Shown: piece after piece, positions 42,373-50,907 of the stretch
How positions within the stretch are numbered: the stretch's first letter is position 1
Layout of the letters: every line of letters begins with the position of its first letter
From: a bacterium
GTDB lineage: Bacteria > Verrucomicrobiota > Kiritimatiellia > CAIKKV01 > CAITUY01
Direction: 5' to 3'
Length of the DNA stretch: 51,624 bases
Assembly (NCBI GenBank): GCA_037143175.1
Contig: JBAWZF010000019.1
Location: forward strand, 1-51,624
Position numbers and translations under genes: made by a program
The notes under the pieces: model-generated
Seen by the model: only the letters and a program-made list of their open reading frames with translations
The model's database searches: none
Told to the model about the DNA's origin: nothing

Positions 42373-43119
42373 ATGAAAACAATCAAACTTCGACTTGGGG
42401 TTAATATCGACCATGTGGCCACACTCCGGCAGGTTCGCGGGACCGACTATCCCGACCTTGTTCAAGCTGCACGGGTATGTGAAGTCGCAGGAGCGACCGG
42501 AATAACCGTCCACTTGCGGGAAGACCGTCGCCATATTCAGGATCGCGATGTCTTTGCCCTACGCAAGGCCATCAAAACCCGGCTGAATCTGGAAATGGCC
42601 AATAACCCGGACATCCTTGCTGTCGCCCTGAAGGTCAAACCCGATGAAGTCTGCCTCGTCCCGGAACGACGGCAGGAACTGACGACCGAAGGCGGACTGG
42701 ATGCGGCAGGCCAGGCGCGGCGCTTGCGCCCCACTATTCAAAAACTTTCCGATGCTGGCATTGAAGTTAGTTTATTCATTGCCCCGGATCCACGCCAGAT
42801 CGAGGCCGCCGCCGCACTGGGGGCCCCGGTGATTGAATTACATACCGGTACCTACTGCGATCACACCGGTTCGGCCGCCCGGAAGGAGCTTAAGGCACTC
42901 TGCGAAGGGGCGCGGCTTGCGCACAAACTGGGACTGATCGTAAACGCAGGGCATGGAATCAACACGGCAAATGCGCGCGGCATCCTGGATATTCCCTATC
43001 TCAACACCCTGAATATCGGACACAGCATCATCTGCCAGGCCGTGTTTGTCGGCCTCAACCGGGCGGTCAAAGAGATGCTGGAGGCAATGAAACCCTATGG
43101 GGGAGGCCAAACGTCATGA
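42373..43119 (+). CDS. pdxJ: Pyridoxine 5'-phosphate synthase
   Basis: A 248-residue PdxJ TIM barrel. It starts LGVNIDHVATLRQVRGTDYPD and has GITVHLREDRRHIQDRD, the LCLVPE-like EVCLVPERRQELTTEGGLD segment, and the IELHTGTYCD phosphate loop. It condenses 1-deoxyxylulose 5-phosphate with the PdxA product to make PNP. It heads a tight run pdxJ-acpS-nnr-trmL; the acpS start overlaps the stop (ATGA). Confidence 0.98.
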   Translation: MKTIKLRLGVNIDHVATLRQVRGTDYPDLVQAARVCEVAGATGITVHLREDRRHIQDRDVFALRKAIKTRLNLEMANNPDILAVALKVKPDEVCLVPERRQELTTEGGLDAAGQARRLRPTIQKLSDAGIEVSLFIAPDPRQIEAAAALGAPVIELHTGTYCDHTGSAARKELKALCEGARLAHKLGLIVNAGHGINTANARGILDIPYLNTLNIGHSIICQAVFVGLNRAVKEMLEAMKPYGGGQTS

Positions 43120-43523
43120 CGGAATTTGTCATCGGTACCGGCGTGGATCTGGTTGAAAACGAACGCTTGCGTGTGCTTCTGGACAAGTGGGGTGACCGGT
43201 TTAAATCGCGGGTATTTCTCCCCTCCGAGCAGGCATATTGCGAAAGCAAAGCGTCACCGTGGCTTTATTACGCGGGCCGTTTCGCCGTCAAGGAAGCTGT
43301 GTCCAAAGCCTTTGGTACCGGCATTGGCACCGACCTTAACTGGCTCGATATGGAGGTTGTGAAAAATCCCGCAACCGGAGCCCCCTCCATCGCCCTGAGT
43401 CCGCACGGCCAACTTCTCGCCCGTAAACAAAAGGTACTCCGGGTATTGATCAGCCTTTCCCATACTCATAATTTTGCAATCGCCCATGCGCTTCTGATTG
43501 GTGAAAAACGAGGTGAAGAATGA
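43116..43523 (+). CDS. acpS: Holo-[acyl-carrier-protein] synthase
   Basis: A 135-residue phosphopantetheinyl transferase. Motifs are GTGVDLVENERL with the Mg-binding aspartate, and the YYAGRFAVKEAVSKAFGTG block with its glutamate. The end SLSHTHNFAIAHALL is typical. It primes ACP for fatty acid synthesis. It overlaps both pdxJ and nnr by four bases, which is common pairing for acpS in bacteria. Confidence 0.97.
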   Translation: MTEFVIGTGVDLVENERLRVLLDKWGDRFKSRVFLPSEQAYCESKASPWLYYAGRFAVKEAVSKAFGTGIGTDLNWLDMEVVKNPATGAPSIALSPHGQLLARKQKVLRVLISLSHTHNFAIAHALLIGEKRGEE

Positions 43524-45085
43524 AAGCTGTAACGACCGCTCAGATGAGGGAGCTCGACAAGATCGCAACCACGGAATTTGCCATTCCGGGTTTCGAATTA
43601 ATGCGGCGCGCCGGAGAGGGCATTGCCGGCACGGTGAGCTATCTCGCCGAGCGAATCCGCGGAAGAGATGCCTTTATCCATCTTATCGCTGGACGCGGCA
43701 ACAACGGAGGCGACGCTTTTGCGGCCGCCTTGCTTTTGCACGAGGAAGATTTTGACGTCGAAGTCCTGCTCGCCGGTTCGGCATCGGATATCCGGGGTGA
43801 TGCCCTGCGCCATCTCAGCAAAATGCGTGCGGCAGGCATTCCCCTGATTGAACTCCCCACCAAAGAAGCATGGGCAGATGCCATGCAGACCGCCGGAAGC
43901 GGGGAAATCATCGTTGATGGAGTTCTGGGAATTGGTGCCAGCGGCCCGCCACGTGGTCCAATTGCCGGGGCGATTCATTATATCAACAGTATCTCGGACG
44001 ATAATCTGGTGGTCTCCATTGATATCCCCTCAGGGTTGAACGCCGATACAGGGGAGGCCCCTGGCGAGGTCGTCATTGCAGATGTCACCGCCACCATTGG
44101 AATGCCTAAAATCGGCATGCTTACCCAGCAGGCGCTTCCCTATGTTGGCACCCTGGATGTCATTGGCATCGGCATTCCCATGGAATTAACCTCCACCTAC
44201 GAATCTGCCCGCCACCTGATCACTGGCTGGGACGTCAGGCAGCGCATGCCCAAGCGGTCACGGCTGGCGCATAAAGGGGACTACGGTCATGCCCTGATCA
44301 TTGGCGGCGCCATCGGCTACGCAGGGGCCCCCGCGATGGCGGCCATTGCGGCACAACGCTCCGGTGCCGGCCTGGTCAGCGCCCTGATTCCACGATCCAT
44401 TTATACGATCGTGGCAGGCACCATGCTGGAAGTGATGACTCACCCCGGAGATGAAACCAATACAGGCTCCCTGAATGCGGTAAACTGGGAACAATGGCGG
44501 GGGCGCATTAATGAGTTTTCCTCTATCGTGGCAGGCCCCGGCATGAGCCGGCACCCAGACACCACGTTCTGGGTTCATCAATTGCTCAAAGAATGCCGAA
44601 GGCCTCTGCTGCTGGATGCCGATGCCCTTAACGTCCTTGAAGGCAACCCTGAGCGCATTGCCAAGGCCCAGTGCCCGGTGGTCATCACGCCACATCCCGG
44701 CGAACTGGCGCGCCTGCTAGGCTGTACCACCCAGGAGGTGCAGCAGAACCGTGAGGCGGCCGTTCAGGATGCGGCTGAACGCACGAACGCGGTAGTGATT
44801 CTAAAGGGGGCCGGTACTCTGGTCGCCCAGAAGGGGCAGCCGTTACACATGAATATGACGGGCAATCCTGGTATGGCCACTGGCGGAACCGGCGATATTC
44901 TGTCAGGCTTCATAGGGGGGCTGATGGCGCAAGGCCTCTCTCCATTTGATGCGGCCTGTGTGGGCGTCTTCCTGCATGGACGCGCTGGGGATAATGCCAT
45001 GTGGGTTCGCTCTCAGGCCAGCCTGACGGCAACCGACCTGCTCAAGGAATTCGGTAATGTTTTCCGCGAAGTCACGATCAGGTAG
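43520..45085 (+). CDS. nnr: Bifunctional NAD(P)H-hydrate epimerase/dehydratase
   Basis: A 521-residue metabolite-repair enzyme. The N-terminal epimerase domain (1-210) has ELMRRAGEGIA, AGRGNNGGDAFAAALLL and the VSIDIPSGLNADTG segment. The C-terminal ADP-dependent dehydratase domain has KGDYGHALIIGGAIGYAGAP, VAGPGMSR, ITPHPGELARLLG and the GNPGMATGGTGDILSGFIGGL active-site loop. It repairs hydrated NAD(P)H. It starts with ATGA overlap to acpS and is followed by trmL. Confidence 0.98.
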   Translation: MKAVTTAQMRELDKIATTEFAIPGFELMRRAGEGIAGTVSYLAERIRGRDAFIHLIAGRGNNGGDAFAAALLLHEEDFDVEVLLAGSASDIRGDALRHLSKMRAAGIPLIELPTKEAWADAMQTAGSGEIIVDGVLGIGASGPPRGPIAGAIHYINSISDDNLVVSIDIPSGLNADTGEAPGEVVIADVTATIGMPKIGMLTQQALPYVGTLDVIGIGIPMELTSTYESARHLITGWDVRQRMPKRSRLAHKGDYGHALIIGGAIGYAGAPAMAAIAAQRSGAGLVSALIPRSIYTIVAGTMLEVMTHPGDETNTGSLNAVNWEQWRGRINEFSSIVAGPGMSRHPDTTFWVHQLLKECRRPLLLDADALNVLEGNPERIAKAQCPVVITPHPGELARLLGCTTQEVQQNREAAVQDAAERTNAVVILKGAGTLVAQKGQPLHMNMTGNPGMATGGTGDILSGFIGGLMAQGLSPFDAACVGVFLHGRAGDNAMWVRSQASLTATDLLKEFGNVFREVTIR

Positions 45086-45092
45086 GGAAAGC

Positions 45093-45599
45093 ATGAAACA
45101 TACCCACGAACGCCGGCATGCTTTACCGATGATCTGGCCCAAGCCGTCACTGAATATTGCTTTGGTTGAGCCCGAAATTCCCCCCAACACCGGCAATATT
45201 GCCCGGCTTTGCGCTGCCACAGGGACTCGCCTGCACCTGATCGAACCACTGGGGTTTCAGTTGACCAGCGCGCACCTGAAGCGGGCGGGACTGGATTACT
45301 GGGATTCCGTGGATATCACCCGTCACGCCTCACTTGACGCCTTCCAGCAAAGCCGGGGCAGCCCACGCTGTTTCTACTTCAGCACCCGGGCCAAGCGCTC
45401 CTACACCGAGGTGATCTATCTTCCCGGGGATACTCTGATCTTCGGCAGCGAATCAAAAGGACTACCGGAGGCATTGCTGGATGCTCATGAGGCTCAGACG
45501 CTCGGGATCCCTATCCTGACCGAACATGTCCGTTCCCTCAATCTCGCCAATGCCGTCTCCATCGTTCTGTACGAAGCACTGCGCCAAATTAACCGGTAG
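45093..45599 (+). CDS. trmL: tRNA (cytidine/uridine-34 2'-O)-methyltransferase TrmL
   Basis: A 168-residue SPOUT-fold methyltransferase. Family blocks are LVEPEIPPNTGNIARLCAATG, LKRAGLDYWD, LIFGSESKGLPEALLD and the knot motif SLNLANAVSIVLYEALRQ. It 2'-O-methylates position 34 of leucine tRNAs using SAM. ATG at 45093 with GGGAAA upstream is chosen; ATG at 45129 would drop a short basic leader. Confidence 0.95.
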   Translation: MKHTHERRHALPMIWPKPSLNIALVEPEIPPNTGNIARLCAATGTRLHLIEPLGFQLTSAHLKRAGLDYWDSVDITRHASLDAFQQSRGSPRCFYFSTRAKRSYTEVIYLPGDTLIFGSESKGLPEALLDAHEAQTLGIPILTEHVRSLNLANAVSIVLYEALRQINR

Positions 45600-45627
45600 A
45601 CAGTGAGCAGTTGGCCGTCGCCGCCAT

Positions 45628-46404
45628 TCATTCATCAAAGGTCACGAGCCCGCCTTCTCGCAGGCTGAGATAGTCTTTGGATTTACCCCCCTGCCTTCGC
45701 CCTACAATGATATGATCGAGCACCTTAATCCCGATAACCTGCCCCGCCTGGACCAGCTGCCGTGTCAGCTTCACATCCTCTGCGGAAGGAGATGGATCGC
45801 CGGAGGGATGATTGTGAACGAGCACCAGAGCAGCACCCCCCGCTTGAATGGCGCTTTTAAATACCTCACGGGCATGAACCAAACTTGCATCAAGAATTCC
45901 TTTTGAGATTTCACGCGGGGCCCCTTTCAACCGGTTACGGGTATCCAGATTCAGCGTCCAGAACCGTTCATGATCAAGCCCGCGCGCCTGTTCCCTCATT
46001 AGATCGGCAACATCCTCGGGCGTTCTGACAAATACCCCTCGTTCGTCCCGGGTCTCTTCCGCCATGCGCCTGGCCAGGTCCATCGCCGAACAGAGGATCT
46101 GCGCCTTTACCTTACCCAGTCCTTTGAAAGATTTATCTTGCGACAATTCCTCGACCGTTACACGCGACAATGCCGTCAGGCTACCATACTTGAAAAGAAT
46201 CCGCTCCGCAAGATCCACCACATTAAGGCCACGTGATCCCGTTCTCAACAGGATGGCTAAAATGACTTGGTCGGGAACATTCTCAACGCCCTGCCGCTCG
46301 ATCGCTTCGCGGGGACGCAGCCGCGCTGGCATATCACATATCCGGTAACACAATGCGCCCCCACCTGATTCAGGCAGGGTATAAACCTCACCCTCAGTGC
46401 TCAT
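45628..46404 (-). CDS. radC: RadC family JAB-domain protein
   Basis: A 258-residue RadC/YicR protein. An N-terminal helix-hairpin-helix region (LRPREAIERQGVENVPDQVILAI) is followed by a JAMM metalloprotease-like domain. That domain has the LVHNHPSGDPSPSAED zinc motif and VLDHIIVG. Its role is unclear despite the historical DNA-repair name. It is convergent with trmL. The first residues (MSTEGEVYTLPE) are unusual and the start is not certain. Confidence 0.95.
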   Translation of the reverse strand: MSTEGEVYTLPESGGGALCYRICDMPARLRPREAIERQGVENVPDQVILAILLRTGSRGLNVVDLAERILFKYGSLTALSRVTVEELSQDKSFKGLGKVKAQILCSAMDLARRMAEETRDERGVFVRTPEDVADLMREQARGLDHERFWTLNLDTRNRLKGAPREISKGILDASLVHAREVFKSAIQAGGAALVLVHNHPSGDPSPSAEDVKLTRQLVQAGQVIGIKVLDHIIVGRRQGGKSKDYLSLREGGLVTFDE

Positions 46405-46446
46405 AAAGGGGCACTGTATCAGAATTAAATTATAACTAAAGATAAA

Positions 46447-47397
46447 TTAGCAAATAACGGATTGAGGGCCGTGTTGCTGCCAGTCTGCCGCCACGAGGGC
46501 GGTGGCTGACTCAAAATCGGTGTCCTTCATCGTGATCCATGAAACGTTGATCTGGTGTCGAAACCAGGTCATCTGCCGTTTGGCCAACTGCCGAGTTCGT
46601 TGAATGGTAAGTTGCATAGCCGCCCCCTGGGGTAGCATACCTTGCAGGCAACTCGTGGCCTCGGCATAGCCGATCGCACCGGCGGCGGTACCGGAAAGGG
46701 AGCCATACCGGGCCATCAGCGCCCTGGTTTCTTCCAACAATCCAGCCGCATACATTTGCTGAACCCGGCGTTCAATGCGTTTCACCAATATTTCCCGCGG
46801 CACATCAATCCCCGTCACCACCGACTCCCGTGCCCGATTGCCCCAGGATCGGGGAGGCTCGAAAAAACCGGATTCGATGAGTTCAAGTGCCCGCATCAAA
46901 CGCCGGCTATTGGCAGGATCAGCCAATCCCTGAAACCAGGCTGGGTTTCTCTCTGCCAGCGCGGACTGCAATCCTCCGATGCCGTCACGCTCAAAGATCA
47001 ACTGCCAGCGCGCCCTGACATCAGGAGACGGATTGGGAAGCTCATCTAACCCATTGAGTAACGCCTTGATATAGAGCCCCGTCCCACCGGCAATGATCAC
47101 AGGCACGCCTCGTTCAAGGGCCGATTCGAAACAATGTCGGGCCTCTCGAATAAATCGCGCCACACTGAAAGATCCTGAGGGTTCTACGAGGTCCAGCCCC
47201 CAATAGCGAACCCGGCTTCGTTCTGCAGGAGACGGCTTGGCAGTACCGATATCCATCCCCCGATAGACGAGCATGGAGTCGGCCGAAAGAATATCCGCCC
47301 CCATGGACTCGGCCAGGCGTTGCGCCACTGCGGTTTTCCCCGCCGCCGTGGGGCCGACCAGAAAATAGGCCTGAGCATGACTGACAGAGGGGTTCAT
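46447..47397 (-). CDS. miaA: tRNA dimethylallyltransferase
   Basis: A 316-residue MiaA that adds the dimethylallyl group to A37 of tRNAs reading UNN codons. Walker A is VGPTAAGKTAVAQ. ADSMLVYRGMDIGTAKPS is the DSxQxY-type substrate motif with leucine-valine in place of the usual glutamine-valine pair. IIAGGTGLYIKALLNGL follows. The typical AIGYAE block is present. It begins at the lspA stop (TGATG overlap). Confidence 0.96.
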   Translation of the reverse strand: MNPSVSHAQAYFLVGPTAAGKTAVAQRLAESMGADILSADSMLVYRGMDIGTAKPSPAERSRVRYWGLDLVEPSGSFSVARFIREARHCFESALERGVPVIIAGGTGLYIKALLNGLDELPNPSPDVRARWQLIFERDGIGGLQSALAERNPAWFQGLADPANSRRLMRALELIESGFFEPPRSWGNRARESVVTGIDVPREILVKRIERRVQQMYAAGLLEETRALMARYGSLSGTAAGAIGYAEATSCLQGMLPQGAAMQLTIQRTRQLAKRQMTWFRHQINVSWITMKDTDFESATALVAADWQQHGPQSVIC

Positions 47398-47858
47398 CAG
47401 CTCCGAACCTGATCGTCGTGAGCTAAAAATGAGGAGATCATATAAAGGCCGACACCGACACAGATAGCGGAGTCCGCAACGTTAAAAGCAGGGAAATGAT
47501 GAACCTTCCAGTAGAAATCGAGGAAATCGACAACATACTGCAACCGGATCCGGTCGAATAAATTTCCGGTAATTCCTCCCAGCATCAGTCCCAGGGATAG
47601 GCGGTGAATCAGGCTGTCTGTCAAAAAAGACCGGCGGAAGATAATCAGCAGCAGCAGAACAACTGCGGATAAAGCGACCAGTACACCATTCCAACCACCC
47701 AGCATCCCCCAAGCCGCACCAATATTGCGAACATAGGTGAGGTTGAAGAATCCGGGAATCAGGGCAATGCTATCGCCCAAATGAAATTTGAGCATGACCA
47801 GATACTTGGTGATCTGGTCAAGCACAACAATCACAATACTGAGCAATAACACCTGCAT
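47397..47858 (-). CDS. lspA: Lipoprotein signal peptidase (signal peptidase II)
   Basis: A 153-residue four-helix inner-membrane aspartyl protease that cleaves prolipoproteins. The catalytic aspartates lie in VVDFLDFYW and FNVADSAI. The YVRNIGAAWGML and GGITGNLFDRIR blocks are diagnostic. It is needed for the lipoproteins in this window (DUF4266, LRR). It is coupled to miaA by overlap. Confidence 0.97.
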   Translation of the reverse strand: MQVLLLSIVIVVLDQITKYLVMLKFHLGDSIALIPGFFNLTYVRNIGAAWGMLGGWNGVLVALSAVVLLLLIIFRRSFLTDSLIHRLSLGLMLGGITGNLFDRIRLQYVVDFLDFYWKVHHFPAFNVADSAICVGVGLYMISSFLAHDDQVRS

Positions 47859-47901
47859 AATAAGCCTGTAAGCTTGCCACCACGCAGCAAGGGGGAACCG
47901 G

Positions 47902-48558
47902 TTATTCCGCCTCTTCGGGTTCCGTCACCTCAGGCGTCTGCTCCACGCCCTGCGCCAGAGTATCGCCAAACGGACGGAAACGTGTACGCCCCTTTTCCTG
48001 TTCGGACTGACACCGGATGCACATCCGGGCGAACGGCAGGGCATGCAGGCGCGGCTTCTCAATCGCACAGCCACAACCATCACAGAACCCGTAGTTGCCT
48101 TCGGCAATACGACGGAGCGCATTGTCGATTTCAAAAATTGAATCATGCTCACTACTGACCAGCGTTAGAGCGAACTCTTTGTCGAAATCATCCGTGCGAT
48201 CCTCGGACGAAGTGTCGTCGACATACTTGAGCGAATCATCCGACTGGGAAGAAATCTGCCCCGTCAACCGATCCCTCATCTTGATCATGGCGTCCTTTAA
48301 CTGCTGAAGCGCCTTCGCGTCAACAGGCGAGACGCGCAAGGGGCGTGATTCGGTTTTGGATGCGGAGACCTTGACAGGAGCAGCCTTTCCAGCGACAGGC
48401 TTCACCGCTGCTTTGGATGTGGGCGCAGGTTTTGACACGGGTTTCTTGGAACTTACCACCGGCTTGGCAACGGGTTTGACAGTCTTTTTAACTGCAACCC
48501 CTTTAGCTTCAACCGATTTTTTCAGCACTTTTCTTGTCTTAACTGCTTTATTTACCAT
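47902..48558 (-). CDS. DksA/TraR family zinc-finger protein with basic N-terminal tail
   Basis: A 218-residue protein. Residues 1-75 are Lys/Ala/Pro/Val-rich like histone H1 tails (KPVAKPVVSSKKPVSKP). A coiled-coil region (VDAKALQQLKDAMIKMRDRL) is followed by an acidic DDTSSEDRTDDFD stretch and a four-cysteine zinc finger (CDGCGCAIEKPRLHALPFARMC). A C-terminal acidic tail ends it. It may bind RNA polymerase in the secondary channel as DksA does. It lies next to the giant GreA gene. Confidence 0.88.
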   Translation of the reverse strand: MVNKAVKTRKVLKKSVEAKGVAVKKTVKPVAKPVVSSKKPVSKPAPTSKAAVKPVAGKAAPVKVSASKTESRPLRVSPVDAKALQQLKDAMIKMRDRLTGQISSQSDDSLKYVDDTSSEDRTDDFDKEFALTLVSSEHDSIFEIDNALRRIAEGNYGFCDGCGCAIEKPRLHALPFARMCIRCQSEQEKGRTRFRPFGDTLAQGVEQTPEVTEPEEAE

Positions 48559-48654
48559 AAGTCAATAACACCCTTTCAACCCAGTTCAACCTTTATTCCC
48601 GCAGAAAAAAGCACGCCTAGATATCAAACGGTTCCTGCGCTGTCAATCTTCCCC

Positions 48655-50829
48655 TCAGGTTCCTTTGGCCCAGGCGAGAATATCTTCTGAAAGAGCCCCA
48701 ACTTCAACAATGCGACATTTCTCATTTCCCTTATCGCCGGGAATTTCAAGTTCATCCCCACCCCGATGGCCCGTGAGGACTTTGCCCAACTTACTGCTAC
48801 AGGAAATAATCCCTTTTTCCGTATCCTGATCCCATTCGCCCAGAATACTGAATGTATTTTTCTGACCGTTTTCAAGCTGAAGCACAACCGTCGTTCCCAT
48901 CCCCGCGACCTCATGGGTGCAGGTGGTAAAGTCTGTCCCATGGACGATCTTTAGATCGAGTTCCAACTCGGCACTGCGATGCATCAGGATACCTTGCTGT
49001 TCCTTGGCCGTCTTATATTCGAAATTCTCACGCAAATCGCCATAGCTCCGGGCCACACCGATATCGCGACTATTCTTCGGAATATCCTCGTTCACGATCT
49101 TTTCGAGCAATTTCTGCCGTTGCCGGTAGGAACGCCAGGACGTCAGACCATTCTTGGGGGCTGCCGCCTCCTCCGCTTCGGACCGCTTGTCGATCAACAA
49201 GGACACCAAGTCAGGATAGACTCTGACAATACGCCCGATCATCGCCTGCGTATCGACAGGGATCTTGCCCATGACTGCGCGCAGGTAGCGGATAAAGCTG
49301 GTCCGCTGGACATCATTCATGGCATTTGCGGCGGCCTCGAGGAACTCCCGCTGCTGGACCATCTCGCCCAATTGATTGGCGGCACGCAACCGCTCCCCGT
49401 TGTAAGTCTTCTCCATCGCCGGCAGGATATGGAACAGCAGATCTCCGGTGGAGCCCAAACCCCACGCTTCAAGGCGATCCGGGCGTTTGGCCAACCACAA
49501 CAGCAATTCCACCCCAGCCTTGCGCATTCCGACGTACTCTTTGAATACCGCGGCACAGGCCGCTTCCTGGCCGGACTCCATCATAAAGGCAACGCAGGTA
49601 TTAAGGATATTCATGAACATCGAAGGAATGGCCCCGAGGATCGTATCGTACAAGCGTGCGCTATCCCGATCTGCCAACAACTTCAAAAGGGCCTCAAGGC
49701 GTTTGGAACTGATCGCCGTGGCTGCCGCCATGAAGTTTTCAGGCTCAATCAGGAGATCGGCTTCCCGAACCCAATCGACCTGTGTTACAGGCACATTCCA
49801 CTGCCGTGCGGCCACGACAATCTGGACCCGGATATTCATATCCTTGTCACCAAAGCCAAGCATCAGAAAGGCCAGACGATCCCCGACAATACGCAGGTTG
49901 TCAGGCGCCAACTCTTCGGGTTTGGCATTGTCAGCCAACTCGCCAAGGCGTGCAAAAATTCCTTCTGCAGTCCGCTCACTGGCAAGTGAGGCAAACCAAG
50001 TACTGTCATAGGCCTGGGCTTTTTCAAGCAGAACAATGGGCTCGCTTCGTTTTGAGGGGATGACAACCAGAGGGTCGGCCTTCAGGGCCTTCCGGGCGGA
50101 ATCCCAAAATGTTTTCCATGCAGCAGGCTTGATGATTCCATCAGAGAGAATTTCCTGCAAACGCACCACCGTCAGAGGCCCGTAACTGCGAAGCGCGATG
50201 CGCACCAATTCCGCAGCTTCTGTCTCTGCCAGGGCGGCCAAGGTCACGGCATCGCGATATTTACGGGCAAGTAAATGCTCATCGCCCACCGGCTGAAGCG
50301 ATTCGGCCGCATAGGCAAAGGACATCTCATGCCCCATTTTACGGGTGAAATCGATGGTTACCCGTTCATAAAAAGAATCGACGTTCTTGATGGCACCCAC
50401 GCCCCACGTCTTATCAATGCAAAGCATGCCGGGAGTGAGACGAAGCAAGATACTCAACCTCCGGAACCCCTCAATCAACCCGACCCCTTTATCCAAGCCA
50501 AGATTGTTTACGAATTTCTTCCGGACGGGATCGTTCCGGTAAATATAAGCAAGTCGCTTGATGCAAGCCTCGCGGAAAGCCGGAACCCCGCTGTTCCAGT
50601 AGGCACGCATCGCCAGCACATTGACGGCGGCTTCAAGCTTGCCCTGCTCAATCAGAGCATCTTCCATCATTTCAGCCCAGCCACTGGTTTTGGCGCCCAT
50701 TCCGCCCCGGTTCAATTCCCGCAATGCATTCTGCATATCATCCACGGGCATATTTTCGTTGGACACCTTGGCTAAAAACCACTCTTCAAACTGGTCTTCC
50801 CCCATGGGGATATGTGCTAATGCTTGCAT
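48655..50829 (-). CDS. GreA/GreB-type transcript cleavage factor with giant N-terminal extension
   Basis: A 724-residue protein, of which only the last ~160 residues are a normal GreA (usually ~158). The Gre coiled coil is SYGDLRENFEYKTAKEQQG, with tip acids D598 and E601 that coordinate the catalytic magnesium in RNA polymerase. The C-terminal FKBP-like domain reads VVLQLENGQKNTFSILGEWD. The ~560-residue N-terminal part is helical, of unknown function. Chlamydiae have GreA proteins of similar size. The 48.6 kb DksA-type gene on the same strand follows it. Confidence 0.92.
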   Translation of the reverse strand: MQALAHIPMGEDQFEEWFLAKVSNENMPVDDMQNALRELNRGGMGAKTSGWAEMMEDALIEQGKLEAAVNVLAMRAYWNSGVPAFREACIKRLAYIYRNDPVRKKFVNNLGLDKGVGLIEGFRRLSILLRLTPGMLCIDKTWGVGAIKNVDSFYERVTIDFTRKMGHEMSFAYAAESLQPVGDEHLLARKYRDAVTLAALAETEAAELVRIALRSYGPLTVVRLQEILSDGIIKPAAWKTFWDSARKALKADPLVVIPSKRSEPIVLLEKAQAYDSTWFASLASERTAEGIFARLGELADNAKPEELAPDNLRIVGDRLAFLMLGFGDKDMNIRVQIVVAARQWNVPVTQVDWVREADLLIEPENFMAAATAISSKRLEALLKLLADRDSARLYDTILGAIPSMFMNILNTCVAFMMESGQEAACAAVFKEYVGMRKAGVELLLWLAKRPDRLEAWGLGSTGDLLFHILPAMEKTYNGERLRAANQLGEMVQQREFLEAAANAMNDVQRTSFIRYLRAVMGKIPVDTQAMIGRIVRVYPDLVSLLIDKRSEAEEAAAPKNGLTSWRSYRQRQKLLEKIVNEDIPKNSRDIGVARSYGDLRENFEYKTAKEQQGILMHRSAELELDLKIVHGTDFTTCTHEVAGMGTTVVLQLENGQKNTFSILGEWDQDTEKGIISCSSKLGKVLTGHRGGDELEIPGDKGNEKCRIVEVGALSEDILAWAKGT

Positions 50830-50907
50830 ACTTCGCTTTCCCTCTCATTAAAGGGCGGAAGTTTTAGCACATCGCTCCACTCGGCACAAGACACAATGAA
50901 CAAATCG

